Source: Phyllobacterium brassicacearum | GTDB taxonomy: Bacteria > Pseudomonadota > Alphaproteobacteria > Rhizobiales > Rhizobiaceae | Length of the DNA: 64,000 nt | Direction: 5' to 3' | Assembly: GCF_003010955.1 (NCBI RefSeq) | Contig: NZ_PGGO01000006.1 | Location: 124,001 to 188,000, forward strand | Shown: piece after piece, positions 54,471-62,250 of the stretch | How positions within the stretch are numbered: position 1 is the stretch's first letter | Layout: each line of letters begins with the position of its first letter | Translations under genes and position numbers: made by a program | The notes under the pieces: model-generated | Seen by the model: the letters and a program-made list of their open reading frames with translations, nothing else | Told to the model about the DNA's origin: nothing | The model's database searches: none

Positions 54471-56018
54471 TTAAGAGTTGAGCCATTGTCGGACGACTTC
54501 AATGTCATGGGCCCCGGTTTCATGACCGGCAGCTACGACCACTGCGGTGATTTCGGCGCCTGCGAGCCGCAGTTCCTCTTCCAGAGCTGGAGCATGGGCA
54601 CCAAAGAGATCGTGATCGCCCGTGACAGCGAGTATTCGAGTGCCGGCAAGATCAGCCTCAGGCGTTTCCTCGAGCACTTTCGCTGCCCGTAGCAAAACTG
54701 CATTGCGGACAAGACCCGGATGAAGTTGCATCATTGCGGCAAGCAGGTTTGCGCCGTTGGAGTAACCGAGGAAGATCGTATTCGTAAGATCGAGGCCGTA
54801 GTTTTCAACTGCGCCGTCGATAAAGCCGGCAAGTGCTTCCGCTTCCGAGCGAATGTCTTTCTGGTCGAAGCTGAGCGGGCCAAAGCGTCGGAACCAGCGC
54901 GCGGATCCCTCCTCATTGCTACGGCCACGAAGACCTATCAACGTCGCATTTGGCGCTGCCTTTGCGGCGAGAGGCATGAGGCTGGCCTCATTACCGCCAG
55001 TGCCATGGAGCAGGACGAGTGTTTGCCCATCTGGATCATCGGGCGTGTAGACCCGATAAATGAAGGGAAGCTCGCGGTAGATGAAGCGTTCTGCCTTCGG
55101 CAAAGCGAATTGCGGCAGGATGACTTCCAGATTTTCCGCTTCCTTGGCAAAATGCGGTGGTATGAACAACGTAGAGCCAAGTGTGTCCCGCGTTTCGTCG
55201 ATCAGCGTGCCGGGGCCGTCAGTCGCCATCTCGAAGAGCGTTCCACCGGGCTCTCGCACATAGATCGAATGGAAATATTTGCGGTCGTGCATGGCGGTTG
55301 CTTCCGCACCGTGCGCGATCAGACGGTCATAGGTTGCGCTTACTTCGGAAAGATCGGCAGCGCGAAATGCAATGTGGTCGATTGTTCCTGTGCCGGGAGC
55401 GGAGCTCCAAAAGCCCGTTGCGTCGCGAACGTCGATACAATCGCCGGATGCTGAAACCATCCTTGTGATTGTTTCGGTCTGATCACTGGTGGCGTATGAG
55501 AAATAATCCTTGAGGAAGGCCTGGGTCTCCTGGGGATTCTCGGTAAGTATGGTCGCACCCCTGACGCGGCGTATCGCGTCGGCTGCGGGTACTCCGTCGC
55601 CAGCCCAATGCTCGCCGGCCGAGACACTTTCAGAGCCAACGAGCTTCACGATAACGCCATCAGGATCGAAAAGGCGCAGCACGGGCTCACCGAATTCCTG
55701 TGTGGGACCTGATGCAGAAACGTTGAATTGCAGGGCGCGTGTCAACCAGAAGCCGATGCTTTCCGGTGCAATGGCCAGCGAAATCTCGCTCGGCTGCCCG
55801 TAGCCAACGCGGCCGGGAGCGCCGTCTTCCCAGACTAGAAAAGTTATCAGCGATCCTGGCGTCCCTGTCGCATCGCCATACAAAAGATGGAGCTGCGTTG
55901 CATCCTCGTAGCCGCCGGTGCGCTTGACGAGACGCAAACCGAGAAAGCCGACATAGAAGTCGACGTTCGCCTGTACCTTGCGCGTGATTAGGGTGATGTG
56001 GTGGATACCGCCCGCCAT
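54471..56018 (-). CDS. VOC dioxygenase fused to an alpha/beta-hydrolase (carboxylesterase)
   Basis: Fusion of 515 residues. About 1-310 form two VOC repeats (GIHHITLITRKVQANVDFYV; TIDHIAFRAADLSEVSATYD) with metal ligand Glu in REPGGTLFEMATDGPG, clearly paralogous to the gene at 53476. About 320-515 are an esterase/phospholipase-type hydrolase with LVLLHGTGGNE (oxyanion), the nucleophile in FLGYSNGANL (GxSxG) and the catalytic His in VVAAGHETG. Both functions usually occur as separate neighbouring genes. The pair could cleave an aromatic ring and then an ester or dienelactone product. ATG 56018 has GGAGGA. Confidence 0.85.
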   Translation of the reverse strand: MAGGIHHITLITRKVQANVDFYVGFLGLRLVKRTGGYEDATQLHLLYGDATGTPGSLITFLVWEDGAPGRVGYGQPSEISLAIAPESIGFWLTRALQFNVSASGPTQEFGEPVLRLFDPDGVIVKLVGSESVSAGEHWAGDGVPAADAIRRVRGATILTENPQETQAFLKDYFSYATSDQTETITRMVSASGDCIDVRDATGFWSSAPGTGTIDHIAFRAADLSEVSATYDRLIAHGAEATAMHDRKYFHSIYVREPGGTLFEMATDGPGTLIDETRDTLGSTLFIPPHFAKEAENLEVILPQFALPKAERFIYRELPFIYRVYTPDDPDGQTLVLLHGTGGNEASLMPLAAKAAPNATLIGLRGRSNEEGSARWFRRFGPLSFDQKDIRSEAEALAGFIDGAVENYGLDLTNTIFLGYSNGANLLAAMMQLHPGLVRNAVLLRAAKVLEETPEADLAGTRILAVTGDHDLFGAHAPALEEELRLAGAEITAVVVAAGHETGAHDIEVVRQWLNS

Positions 56019-56117
56019 GGATGTCCTCCGGTGCTGATATTTGACTGTTACGGCGAAAGGCGCTGGCGCGCAACGCATTGGTTCAGTGTGGATATCAGCA
56101 AACCAAGTGCCATGCGC

Positions 56118-56232
56118 AAAAAACAACACCCACCGCGGGAGGAGGTGCGGTGGGTGCTATTTGTAAAGACCGGCTGGGAGGAGGAGTGCCAGTCTTTAGA
56201 CATCCGAGGCTTGGGAGGAGGATTGCCCCGGA
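56118..56232 (-). ncRNA. three-hairpin anti-Shine-Dalgarno small RNA (CuckooRNA / alpha-r14 type)
   Basis: Read on the minus strand, three consecutive hairpins (about 56204-56231, 56165-56197, 56127-56156) each carry CCTCCTCCC in the loop (56213-56221, 56176-56184, 56137-56145). The last is a perfect 10-bp stem followed by TTGTTTTTT, a rho-independent terminator. It starts about 17 bases past the stop of a DUF1127 gene. Alphaproteobacterial sRNAs with this loop motif base-pair with Shine-Dalgarno sequences: CcaF1-linked CuckooRNAs in Rhodobacter and the alpha-r14 family in rhizobia. Whether it has its own promoter or is cut from the DUF1127 mRNA is not visible. Confidence 0.85.
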
Positions 56233-56248
56233 CGTAATGTGTATTTGA

Positions 56249-56398
56249 TTACTGAGCCGAAGCGGCCTTCTTGGCAACGAAGGCGATATCGCCACGAGAG
56301 ATGCCGAGGTCGTTCAGTTCACGTGCTGACAGGCGGCTGAGTTCCGTGACGGTGTCACGATAGCGGCGCCAGTTGTTGTAAGAGCGGATCAGATTCAT
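56249..56398 (-). CDS. DUF1127 small Arg-rich protein (CcaF1-like)
   Basis: Protein of 49 residues: MNLIRSYNNWRRYRDTVTEL, then SRLSARELNDLGISRGDIAF. The YNNWRRYRDTVTELSRLSARELNDLGI core is the DUF1127 signature. In Rhodobacter the member CcaF1 is an RNA-binding protein that helps processing of CuckooRNAs encoded just downstream, which is exactly the arrangement here. ATG 56398 has AAGGTGAG. In Brucella several DUF1127 genes are activated by the LysR regulator VtlR, and a TTGCA-N9-TGCAA palindrome lies upstream. Confidence 0.9.
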   Translation of the reverse strand: MNLIRSYNNWRRYRDTVTELSRLSARELNDLGISRGDIAFVAKKAASAQ

Positions 56399-56489
56399 TT
56401 CACTCACCTTGTAACTTCTTGTTTGTTGGATCTTTTTCGATCGGTGAGCTGGATATAGTGAACGGTCTGCGAAACTTGCAGTGACACTT

Positions 56490-56508
56490 TTGCATAGCTG
56501 CTTTGCAA
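56490..56508. promoter_or_regulatory. candidate LysR-type operator upstream of the DUF1127/sRNA unit
   Basis: TTGCA-N9-TGCAA (containing T-N11-A) about 92 bases upstream of the DUF1127 start, with a -10-like CTATAT about 35 bases closer to the gene on the minus strand. VtlR/LsrB-type control is a guess from known DUF1127 regulation. Confidence 0.35.
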
Positions 56509-56561
56509 CGAAATCAGAGGTCAATCAGGCGAAAATCTGGGCTTTCAAATTGCCGCCACAA

Positions 56562-56999
56562 TCAAGCCTGCGCCTTTGCCTTCACCGCTTTGGAGGGTGA
56601 GCGGCGCTGCCTGTGCGTCGCCCCGAATTCGTTGAGCCTCCTGTCGGCTTTTTTGGCGGCGGCTTCGCACTGCCTGCGGAACTTCTCCACTTCTTCTTCG
56701 GTCAAGTGTTCGATGCCGATAAACGCGTTCTTCGCCTCGGTGACTCGAACGAGCTCGTCGAGCTTTGCCTGAATTGCAATACCGTCCCGATTCTGCGTGT
56801 TCTGGATCAGAAAAACCATCAGGAAGGTAATGATTGTTGTACCGGTGTTTATGATCAGTTGCCAGGTATCAGAGAAACCGAAAATGGGACCGGTCACGCC
56901 CCACATGATGACTGTCAGACAGCAAATGATGAATGCGATGGGTTTGCCCGCTGCAAAGGCAACCTCATTGGCAACGCGCGTAAACAATTTGCCGAACAT
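56562..56999 (-). CDS. low-affinity iron permease family membrane protein
   Basis: Protein of 145 residues: FTRVANEVAFAAGKPIAFII (about 6-25), then two membrane helices (about 20-40 and 50-75) and the block TTIITFLMVFLIQNTQNRDG (about 54-73). IQAKLDELV and EEEVEKFRRQCE follow. This is the pattern of the Low affinity iron permease (Fet4-like) family; bacterial members have no proven transport role. The C-terminus is Lys/Arg-rich. ATG 56999 has GGAG; the open frame upstream to 57242 runs antisense-like into the SDR gene. Confidence 0.85.
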   Translation of the reverse strand: MFGKLFTRVANEVAFAAGKPIAFIICCLTVIMWGVTGPIFGFSDTWQLIINTGTTIITFLMVFLIQNTQNRDGIAIQAKLDELVRVTEAKNAFIGIEHLTEEEVEKFRRQCEAAAKKADRRLNEFGATHRQRRSPSKAVKAKAQA

Positions 57000-57097
57000 T
57001 TGTTGGGCTCCGCTTGTGACCGGCGTCGAATGCCAGCTATCGGTAAAAGCGGAATCGGCAAAAATGTTCCACAAGGGGCATTGAGCCCTGTTGGATG

Positions 57098-58006
57098 CTA
57101 TCGATAGCCCGTAGCGTCGGCTGGTTTTCCTGCTTCCTGCACTTCTGGCAGATAGCGCCAGGCATCGGGTCGGGAACCATCCAGATCGGTAAAGCCATAA
57201 ACCTGGGCCAGTCCGCCGCTGGACAATGATTGTCCGTTCCAACGTGCCAGGTCAGGATCAGCTGCGAGCGCGACAACCGCGCGACCAACGAACCGCGGCG
57301 TCTCGGAGATCACGAAATGCGGAATCCGCTTCGTTGCATCGATCCAATTCTCCTCGGTAACGCCAAATGCCTCCAACATCATTTCCGAACGCAACCACCC
57401 GGGCGTCAGGGCGACCGATGTCGCTCCATGCGGCGCGAGGTCCTTGGCATGAGCCCAGGCCATGCGTGTCGCGGCCACCTTCACGAGATCATAGAAGGGT
57501 GAGAGGCGGTAGTGATCGGAATTGTATGCGGCAGTACCGTCGGTAACCTCAATATGGAGGCCACCCGGGCGCTCGATCAGCAGCGGGAGCGCATGATGCG
57601 CGGTGATCAAATGGGTGTTGATGCCAAGGCTCAGCAAGCGCAAACCATTCTGCAGGTTATGTTCCCAGACTGGCTTGTTCCATTCGAAGAGCTTTTCGCC
57701 GCCCCAAATGTCGTTGACTAAGATGTCCAGACGGCCTTGATCCTTACGGATATCCTCAATCAGCTCCTGTACATCCTCGGCGATGAGGTGATCGACCTCA
57801 ATGGCGATCCCTTTGCCGCCCGCTGCCGTAACCAATTCAGCGGTTTCCTCTATGGTTTCGGGACGTGCGTACTCGGATTGATGGGTGCGGGTCGTGCGTC
57901 CGGTCACGTAGACGGTTGCTCCGGCGGCGCCTAGTTCGACGGCAATGCCACGGCCGGCGCCGCGTGTTGCCCCGGCGACCAAAGCGACTTTTCCTTGTAG
58001 TGTCAT
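57098..58006 (-). CDS. short-chain dehydrogenase/reductase
   Basis: NAD(P)-dependent oxidoreductase of 302 residues. The cofactor motif is ALVAGATRGAGRGIAVELG (about 9-27), the NNAG-equivalent is reduced to ILVNDIWGGE (about 96), and the catalytic pair is Y-x-x-x-K in SPFYDLVKVAATRMAW (about 174). Substrate unknown. It is divergent from a TetR gene across 82 bases, so it is the probable target of that repressor. ATG 58006 follows GGGAGG; a TTG at 58018 is in frame. Confidence 0.88.
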   Translation of the reverse strand: MTLQGKVALVAGATRGAGRGIAVELGAAGATVYVTGRTTRTHQSEYARPETIEETAELVTAAGGKGIAIEVDHLIAEDVQELIEDIRKDQGRLDILVNDIWGGEKLFEWNKPVWEHNLQNGLRLLSLGINTHLITAHHALPLLIERPGGLHIEVTDGTAAYNSDHYRLSPFYDLVKVAATRMAWAHAKDLAPHGATSVALTPGWLRSEMMLEAFGVTEENWIDATKRIPHFVISETPRFVGRAVVALAADPDLARWNGQSLSSGGLAQVYGFTDLDGSRPDAWRYLPEVQEAGKPADATGYR

Positions 58007-58088
58007 CGGACCTCCCAAACTGATAATCTTCCCGTTAAAGGTCTAGCATCGGCACCGGAATTATATATAAATGATTATTCGGTTATAA
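58007..58088. promoter_or_regulatory. divergent promoter/operator region between SDR and TetR genes
   Basis: 82 bases with an AT-rich core containing the perfect palindrome TTATATATAA (58061-58070) and, 12 bases on, TTATAAAT. This is a likely place for a TetR dimer site; no unique operator can be fixed by eye. Confidence 0.35.
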
Positions 58089-58670
58089 ATGGATGTCAAG
58101 ATGACTCGGCCAAAAACGCTATCCGACGAGCACGTTCTCAAGATTGCGCACCAACTGATGCACGAGCATGGGCCGGAAGCGCTCACGTTTGCGCGGCTGG
58201 CCAAGGCGTGTGGCCTGTCCCCAGCGACGCTGGTACAACGTTTCGAGAGTAAGGCGCGGCTCAAGCAAAGTACCTTGCATTATGCTTGGGATCGACTGGA
58301 TGAAAAGACTGCACAGGTCGCGGACAATACTCCAAAATCCGTCGATGGCGCGATCGAATTCCTTATGGCGCTCTCGCGCGATTATGGAGGGATCGAGTCC
58401 TATGCGGACGGCCTTCTCGTCTTGCGTGAAGATCTCAGGGACCCCACGCTTCGGGCGCGGGGGGTAATCTGGAAAGCAAAATTATCCAATGTGCTCGAGT
58501 CTTGCTTCGAAGGGGTGCTGAATGCACCAGCGGGCGTTGGCCTGTTGATGGCCTCGCAATGGCAGGGCTCGCTGCTGTGGTGGAGTTTCGATCCGCAGGG
58601 CGAACTGGAAAGTTTTGTCGAGACCAGCCTGAAACGGTTCGTATCTGTTGTCGTTACCTCAACGGCCTGA
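58089..58670 (+). CDS. TetR/AcrR family transcriptional regulator
   Basis: Repressor-type protein of 193 residues. The N-terminal helix-turn-helix (about 8-55) has LSDEHVLKIAHQLMHEHGPE, then LTFARLAKACGLSPATLVQR. An all-helical ligand domain (about 65-190) with LRARGVIWKAKLSNVL follows. It is divergent from an SDR gene, probably its target; the inducer is unknown. Confidence 0.88.
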   Translation: MDVKMTRPKTLSDEHVLKIAHQLMHEHGPEALTFARLAKACGLSPATLVQRFESKARLKQSTLHYAWDRLDEKTAQVADNTPKSVDGAIEFLMALSRDYGGIESYADGLLVLREDLRDPTLRARGVIWKAKLSNVLESCFEGVLNAPAGVGLLMASQWQGSLLWWSFDPQGELESFVETSLKRFVSVVVTSTA

Positions 58671-58748
58671 TCTCGCTGAGAACGCGGCTTCTACCCCTGT
58701 TGCAGCACCTCATTCTGGGGAGTAGCTTTCCTTGGAGGAGGAACGGCG

Positions 58749-59057
58749 ATGGAAAACAACCCCTGGGCAGTCTTCGCAAACGACACGACTTTGGAAACGG
58801 TGATCCTTATCCGCGATATCGGCGTGTCTGACCAAAACGTCGTCATCGATCTCTACGCGCGCGACAGAAATCAGGCTGACTTTCGGCGCAATGTCAAGAA
58901 GACGCTTAGAGCCGTCAAGCTGGCGATTGATGACGTGATCGACAGCATCGATGATGGGAAATCCCTTCGCGTGCAGGTAAGCAGCGATCAGGAAGGGAAC
59001 GGCCTTTACAAGGTTACCGGTACCGAACGGCCGTTAGGATTTGAACGATCCAGGTGA
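58749..59057 (+). CDS. small protein of unknown function
   Basis: Protein of 102 residues, not recognised. It is soluble and acidic/basic-mixed (about 44-80: NQADFRRNVKKTLRAVKLAI, then DDVIDSIDDGKSLRV), without signal or membrane segment. The frame has a good ribosome site (GGAGGAAC, 6 bases before ATG). It lies 78 bases after tetR and may be co-transcribed with it. The sequence reads like a folded alpha/beta protein rather than a chance frame. Confidence 0.6.
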   Translation: MENNPWAVFANDTTLETVILIRDIGVSDQNVVIDLYARDRNQADFRRNVKKTLRAVKLAIDDVIDSIDDGKSLRVQVSSDQEGNGLYKVTGTERPLGFERSR

Positions 59058-59077
59058 AGCTAGCCCCGGTGGGTGGC

Positions 59078-59185
59078 TATTCCCCGTCGAACAAGAGGAA
59101 GCCTGAATCCTCGTCATCGTCAGTCCAGATTGCGAAACTTGTGACATCGATGCCTTCTAAAAGATTCCCGAACGCCTGACCGAAC
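59078..59185 (-). pseudogene. orphan C-terminal coding remnant
   Basis: A minus-strand frame closed by stops on both sides encodes a protein-like 35-residue tail (FGNLLEGIDVTSFAIWTDDD, then EDSGFLLFDGE) without a start codon. Acidic/aromatic balance suggests a real C-terminus whose upstream part has been lost. It lies in a 182-base gap between the small unknown gene and the methyltransferase. It could be chance. Confidence 0.3.
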
Positions 59186-59239
59186 TACACTGACAGGATT
59201 TGTACGATTCGAGAGCTACACAGCGTTGTGGCGTCCACG

Positions 59240-59878
59240 TCATCTCTTGCGGGCCACGATGTAGGGACGGTTGTCGTTGCCCTTGGTTGCGTGGTTCTCA
59301 ATGGCAAGAATGTCGAAGCCTGCGGCACATATGTGCTGGCTCAGCTCTGCTACCCGGAAAACGCCGGCATAGGGCGCCTTGCCGATTGCGCGCATCGCGG
59401 GCAGCAAGACAAGGTGGATGAGTGGATTCATATCCCCGACGCAGGGTGTCTTGGAAATGAACAAGCCCTCAGGAGCGAGTAAGACATGGATGCGGCGCAG
59501 CGTGCCGGGCAGGTCACGGACCAGATGAAGGTAGTTGAATCCCAAAACTGCGTTAAACGGCCCTGCCTCAGGCATAAGCGCCTCTGCGGTCATGGTCCGG
59601 AAGGCAAGCGCCGGGACAGGAGCGGCGGCGCGCTTCTCTTCGGCAATTGCGATCATTCCAGCGGAAATATCCGTCGCAAAATAGCTTTGCACATCGCCTG
59701 CAAGACGGAGCGCCGTTGTTCCTGTTCCGCAGCCGAGTTCCAGCACGCGGTCGTCTGGTCCCAACTGGGCACGGGTCCGGTCCAGCGTGCGCTCATATCC
59801 AACCTGATCCGCAATTGCAGCCGTGGCATACTTCCGTGAAGTCCGGTCCCAGAAATGGGCGTCGCTTGCTGTGCTCAT
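59240..59878 (-). CDS. class I SAM-dependent methyltransferase
   Basis: Enzyme of 212 residues. SAM-binding motif I is VLELGCGTGTTALRLAG (about 45-61), motif II is in YFATDISAGMIAIAEEK, and NAVLGFNYLHLVRDLPGTLR is the post-motif region. Substrate unknown (small-molecule or lipid methylation is common for this class). ATG 59878 (MSTASDAHFWDRTSRKYA) is the natural start; no other gene is coupled to it. Confidence 0.85.
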   Translation of the reverse strand: MSTASDAHFWDRTSRKYATAAIADQVGYERTLDRTRAQLGPDDRVLELGCGTGTTALRLAGDVQSYFATDISAGMIAIAEEKRAAAPVPALAFRTMTAEALMPEAGPFNAVLGFNYLHLVRDLPGTLRRIHVLLAPEGLFISKTPCVGDMNPLIHLVLLPAMRAIGKAPYAGVFRVAELSQHICAAGFDILAIENHATKGNDNRPYIVARKR

Positions 59879-60013
59879 GGTGGGGTGGTCCCTTACTAGG
59901 CGACGAGGATTCGTGCGGTTGCTGCAAAACACGCTTTGAGTGCCTTCGGCGTGCCCGCAAGCTCGTCGCAAACGCTAGGATACCAGGACAAGCAAAGATC
60001 GCTCACACGTGAA

Positions 60014-61201
60014 CTACTCGGGATAAGACTCGACACCCTCCGGCGGCGCCTTGTGGTACAGGATAAACGCCAGGGGGTTGCCGGGCTCGGACGTTACATC
60101 GCTGCGCAGGCCCGCCACCTCTCCAGCCACGCTGCTGGTGTACTCCGCAACCACCTCGCCGAAGCTGTTGCGCTGGATGGATATCTTCTGTCCGGCCTCG
60201 ACCTTGTCGTTGAGCTTGACCAGATGCTCGACGAACCCGCCCTCCGTTGCCAGAATCGGAAATGCGCTGTTGCCGACAAAAACACCCGCGTCCTTGCCAG
60301 TGCGCCCCATTGGTCCGGCAAGGATGCGATGATGCTTGAGAACGTTCATCGTGCCTTCCACGAACAGGGCGATCATTTCGAGGTCCAGGACGCGCGCAGC
60401 GCCGACCTCCGGGCAAAACGACGGAATGCCCGCGTCGATAAACGCATTATGCAGGACGCCGGGATATGTGTGATTGTCGAAAATCTGCCGGACGGGATAA
60501 AGATCCACGATTGCCTTGATCTCGGGCACATCCATGCTGGCAATATTGAATGCGGAGACCTCGAAACCGGTTGTCCCGGTGTGGAAATCGATCGCGACGT
60601 CGGCGTTGGGCCGGAGAAGCCGGTTGAACAGCAACCCGGCGTGCCGGCTGGTTGGGGTGGCACCGTTCTCGTTTCCGGGCCACACCCGATTCATGTCGAC
60701 GAGATCGGGGCCCCTGCCCGAATTGGGCCATCTGCGCTGCATGGCTTCGATGGCCGGGCCAGACACGTCCGTGACCGCCATCACCGTGCCGGACATCTGC
60801 GCCGGGTCGAGTTGGTTCATCACGGTCTGGACCGTATGCACTGAACTCATCTCGTCGCCATGCACGCCGCTGACCAGAACGACGCGCTTGCCCGGCTTTG
60901 CCCCCTTGGCGACGATCACAGACGCATACCGCTGCTGGCCCGTGGGCATCTGAACACCCTGAAAATACAGGAAGTGCTTCTTGCCGGGCTCGAGGTCGTT
61001 GACTTCGAGCGCGCTGACGACCTTTTTCCCCTGGACTACATCACCGGTATAGACGGTTGCCTGCGGCGCAGCCGGCGCCGCTGCGTCTTGGGCATTCGCG
61101 GCGCCAGCGTTGACGGCAAGGGCGGCCGACACGCCGACCGTGGCAATGGATGCGATTATGAAATCGCGGCGATCGAGGCCTTCTTTAAGATTGTCCGACA
61201 T
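60014..61201 (-). CDS. Tat-exported succinylglutamate desuccinylase/aspartoacylase family protein
   Basis: Zinc-dependent deacylase of the AstE/AspA family, 395 residues. A twin-arginine signal (GLDRRDFIIASIATVGVSAA, then a hydrophobic region to ANA, about residue 37) sends it folded to the periplasm. Zinc ligands lie in LVSGVHGDEMSSVHTVQ (His/Glu) and VAIDFHTGTTGFEV. The C-terminal part (about 315-395) is a beta-rich lid with VEHLVKLNDKVEAGQKISIQ. Periplasmic export is unusual for AstE-type enzymes. The substrate is unknown. Confidence 0.87.
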   Translation of the reverse strand: MSDNLKEGLDRRDFIIASIATVGVSAALAVNAGAANAQDAAAPAAPQATVYTGDVVQGKKVVSALEVNDLEPGKKHFLYFQGVQMPTGQQRYASVIVAKGAKPGKRVVLVSGVHGDEMSSVHTVQTVMNQLDPAQMSGTVMAVTDVSGPAIEAMQRRWPNSGRGPDLVDMNRVWPGNENGATPTSRHAGLLFNRLLRPNADVAIDFHTGTTGFEVSAFNIASMDVPEIKAIVDLYPVRQIFDNHTYPGVLHNAFIDAGIPSFCPEVGAARVLDLEMIALFVEGTMNVLKHHRILAGPMGRTGKDAGVFVGNSAFPILATEGGFVEHLVKLNDKVEAGQKISIQRNSFGEVVAEYTSSVAGEVAGLRSDVTSEPGNPLAFILYHKAPPEGVESYPE

Positions 61202-61463
61202 GATGGAGGTCCTTTGTGATTTGAAAAGCTAGGATGGAACACAATCATGTCGGGGCTTGCGGTCAGCAGATCTATGTCACGTTGTCCCAATGGATCCTCG
61301 TTTATGAGTACACGCCGCCCTGACATGATTGGAAACTGTTGCCGGGTTATTCATCATCCAGCTCGTGCCGGTAGATTATACGGAGTCCTGCTCTGTCGAC
61401 AGAATCCCTCGATCAGCCAGTGAGCGCTCTCGACGCCACAAAATAAATAGCTGGGGCGAAATA
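61202..61463. other. gene-free stretch upstream of the deacylase gene
   Basis: 262 bases with no credible gene. It begins the AT-richer region that runs to tRNA-Arg(ACG); the 3' end of a DUF3644 pseudogene starts at 61464. It must contain the deacylase promoter on the minus strand. Confidence 0.5.
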
Positions 61464-61893
61464 TTATTTGAATCGATCTCCTCCTCCATCACCATACTCG
61501 TTCCAACCACTTCTCAAACCAAACCCTACTATCCTGGTAATCTCCAGGACAGCCATAACCTTTGTTTCCTGCCCAGGATTTCGGTAGTCGATCCCTTCGC
61601 GCTTAAATCATTGCATGCAACAAGTAAGTCCATGCAATGATTGACGTAACAATGAAAAGCTCGGCACGAAAAGACAAGCCAGTGGAATTGAATATATGGA
61701 CAGCGGAAATCATGGCTTCTCGAGCCTTGATAAGAAGTTCGTCACCTCTTGCGCTCAATGCCGTTTCGGGATCGATGTCAGCAAGCGGTCGAATTGTGAG
61801 GCAACAGAAATTGCTACTGGATGGCGCAGCTACTACGAACAAGGCCAGGCAAGTCAAAATATGTGACTCACGAAATTTCCAAACACTTTCCAA
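61464..61893 (-). pseudogene. frameshifted DUF3644-like gene
   Basis: The minus-strand frame from 61893 encodes DIDPETALSARGDELLIKAR, then EAMISAVHIFNSTGLSFRAE and LFIVTSIIAWTYLLHAMI, the opening of DUF3644 proteins. The frame stops at ATG ATT TAA. Removing one T continues as HAMIKREGIDYRNPGQETKV, the usual following block, to a stop at 61464. DUF3644 proteins are of unknown or suspected abortive-infection function. The break and the missing C-terminal helices suggest a dead gene next to a tRNA. Confidence 0.55.
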
Positions 61894-61953
61894 CAGGCCC
61901 GCGTGAGCGCTTCGAGTGGACGCGATAGTTAAATTATTGACTGAGAAGGGAAA

Positions 61954-62030
61954 TGGCGCGCCCGAAAGGATTCGAACCTCTGACCCCCAGATTCGTAGTC
62001 TGGTGCTCTATCCAGCTGAGCTACGGGCGC
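61954..62030 (-). tRNA. tRNA-Arg (anticodon ACG)
   Basis: On the minus strand a 77-nt cloverleaf with encoded CCA. The acceptor GCGCCCG pairs with CGGGCGC, the anticodon stem CCAGA/TCTGG encloses CTACGAA (anticodon ACG), and the T arm has GGTTCGAATCC. A34 is normally deaminated to inosine, reading CGU/CGC/CGA. Confidence 0.97.
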
Positions 62031-62209
62031 GTGCCACAGTTGCGCGTTAGTCTGCGCAGCGCGGTTCGTAATGGGTTGAGAACTGAATTGCAAGCTGCTT
62101 CGGCAAAAAACCGTAACTATTTTCTGCTGGATCGTCGAGCAGTGAATTATTCGGTGGCTTAGCTGATTGGAGCGGCGCATTGTGAGCCGCGCGGGTGCCA
62201 TTCGAAATG

Positions 62210-62236
62210 AAAAGGCCCGGACTGTGCCGGGCCTTG
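62210..62236 (-). terminator. rho-independent terminator after accA
   Basis: On the minus strand GCAAGGCCCGG pairs with CCGGGCCTT around CACAGT, followed by TTTC, 15 bases past the accA stop. Confidence 0.75.
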
Positions 62237-62250
62237 CTGCCAATTCTATG

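Noticed and set aside
59936-60844. 302-residue plus-strand frame
   Set aside because: Fully antisense to the deacylase gene, which has a clear Tat signal and zinc motifs; the plus frame has no recognisable domain.
61329-61640. 103-residue plus-strand frame
   Set aside because: No domain, polar and Ser-rich, opposite the DUF3644 pseudogene; no ribosome site.
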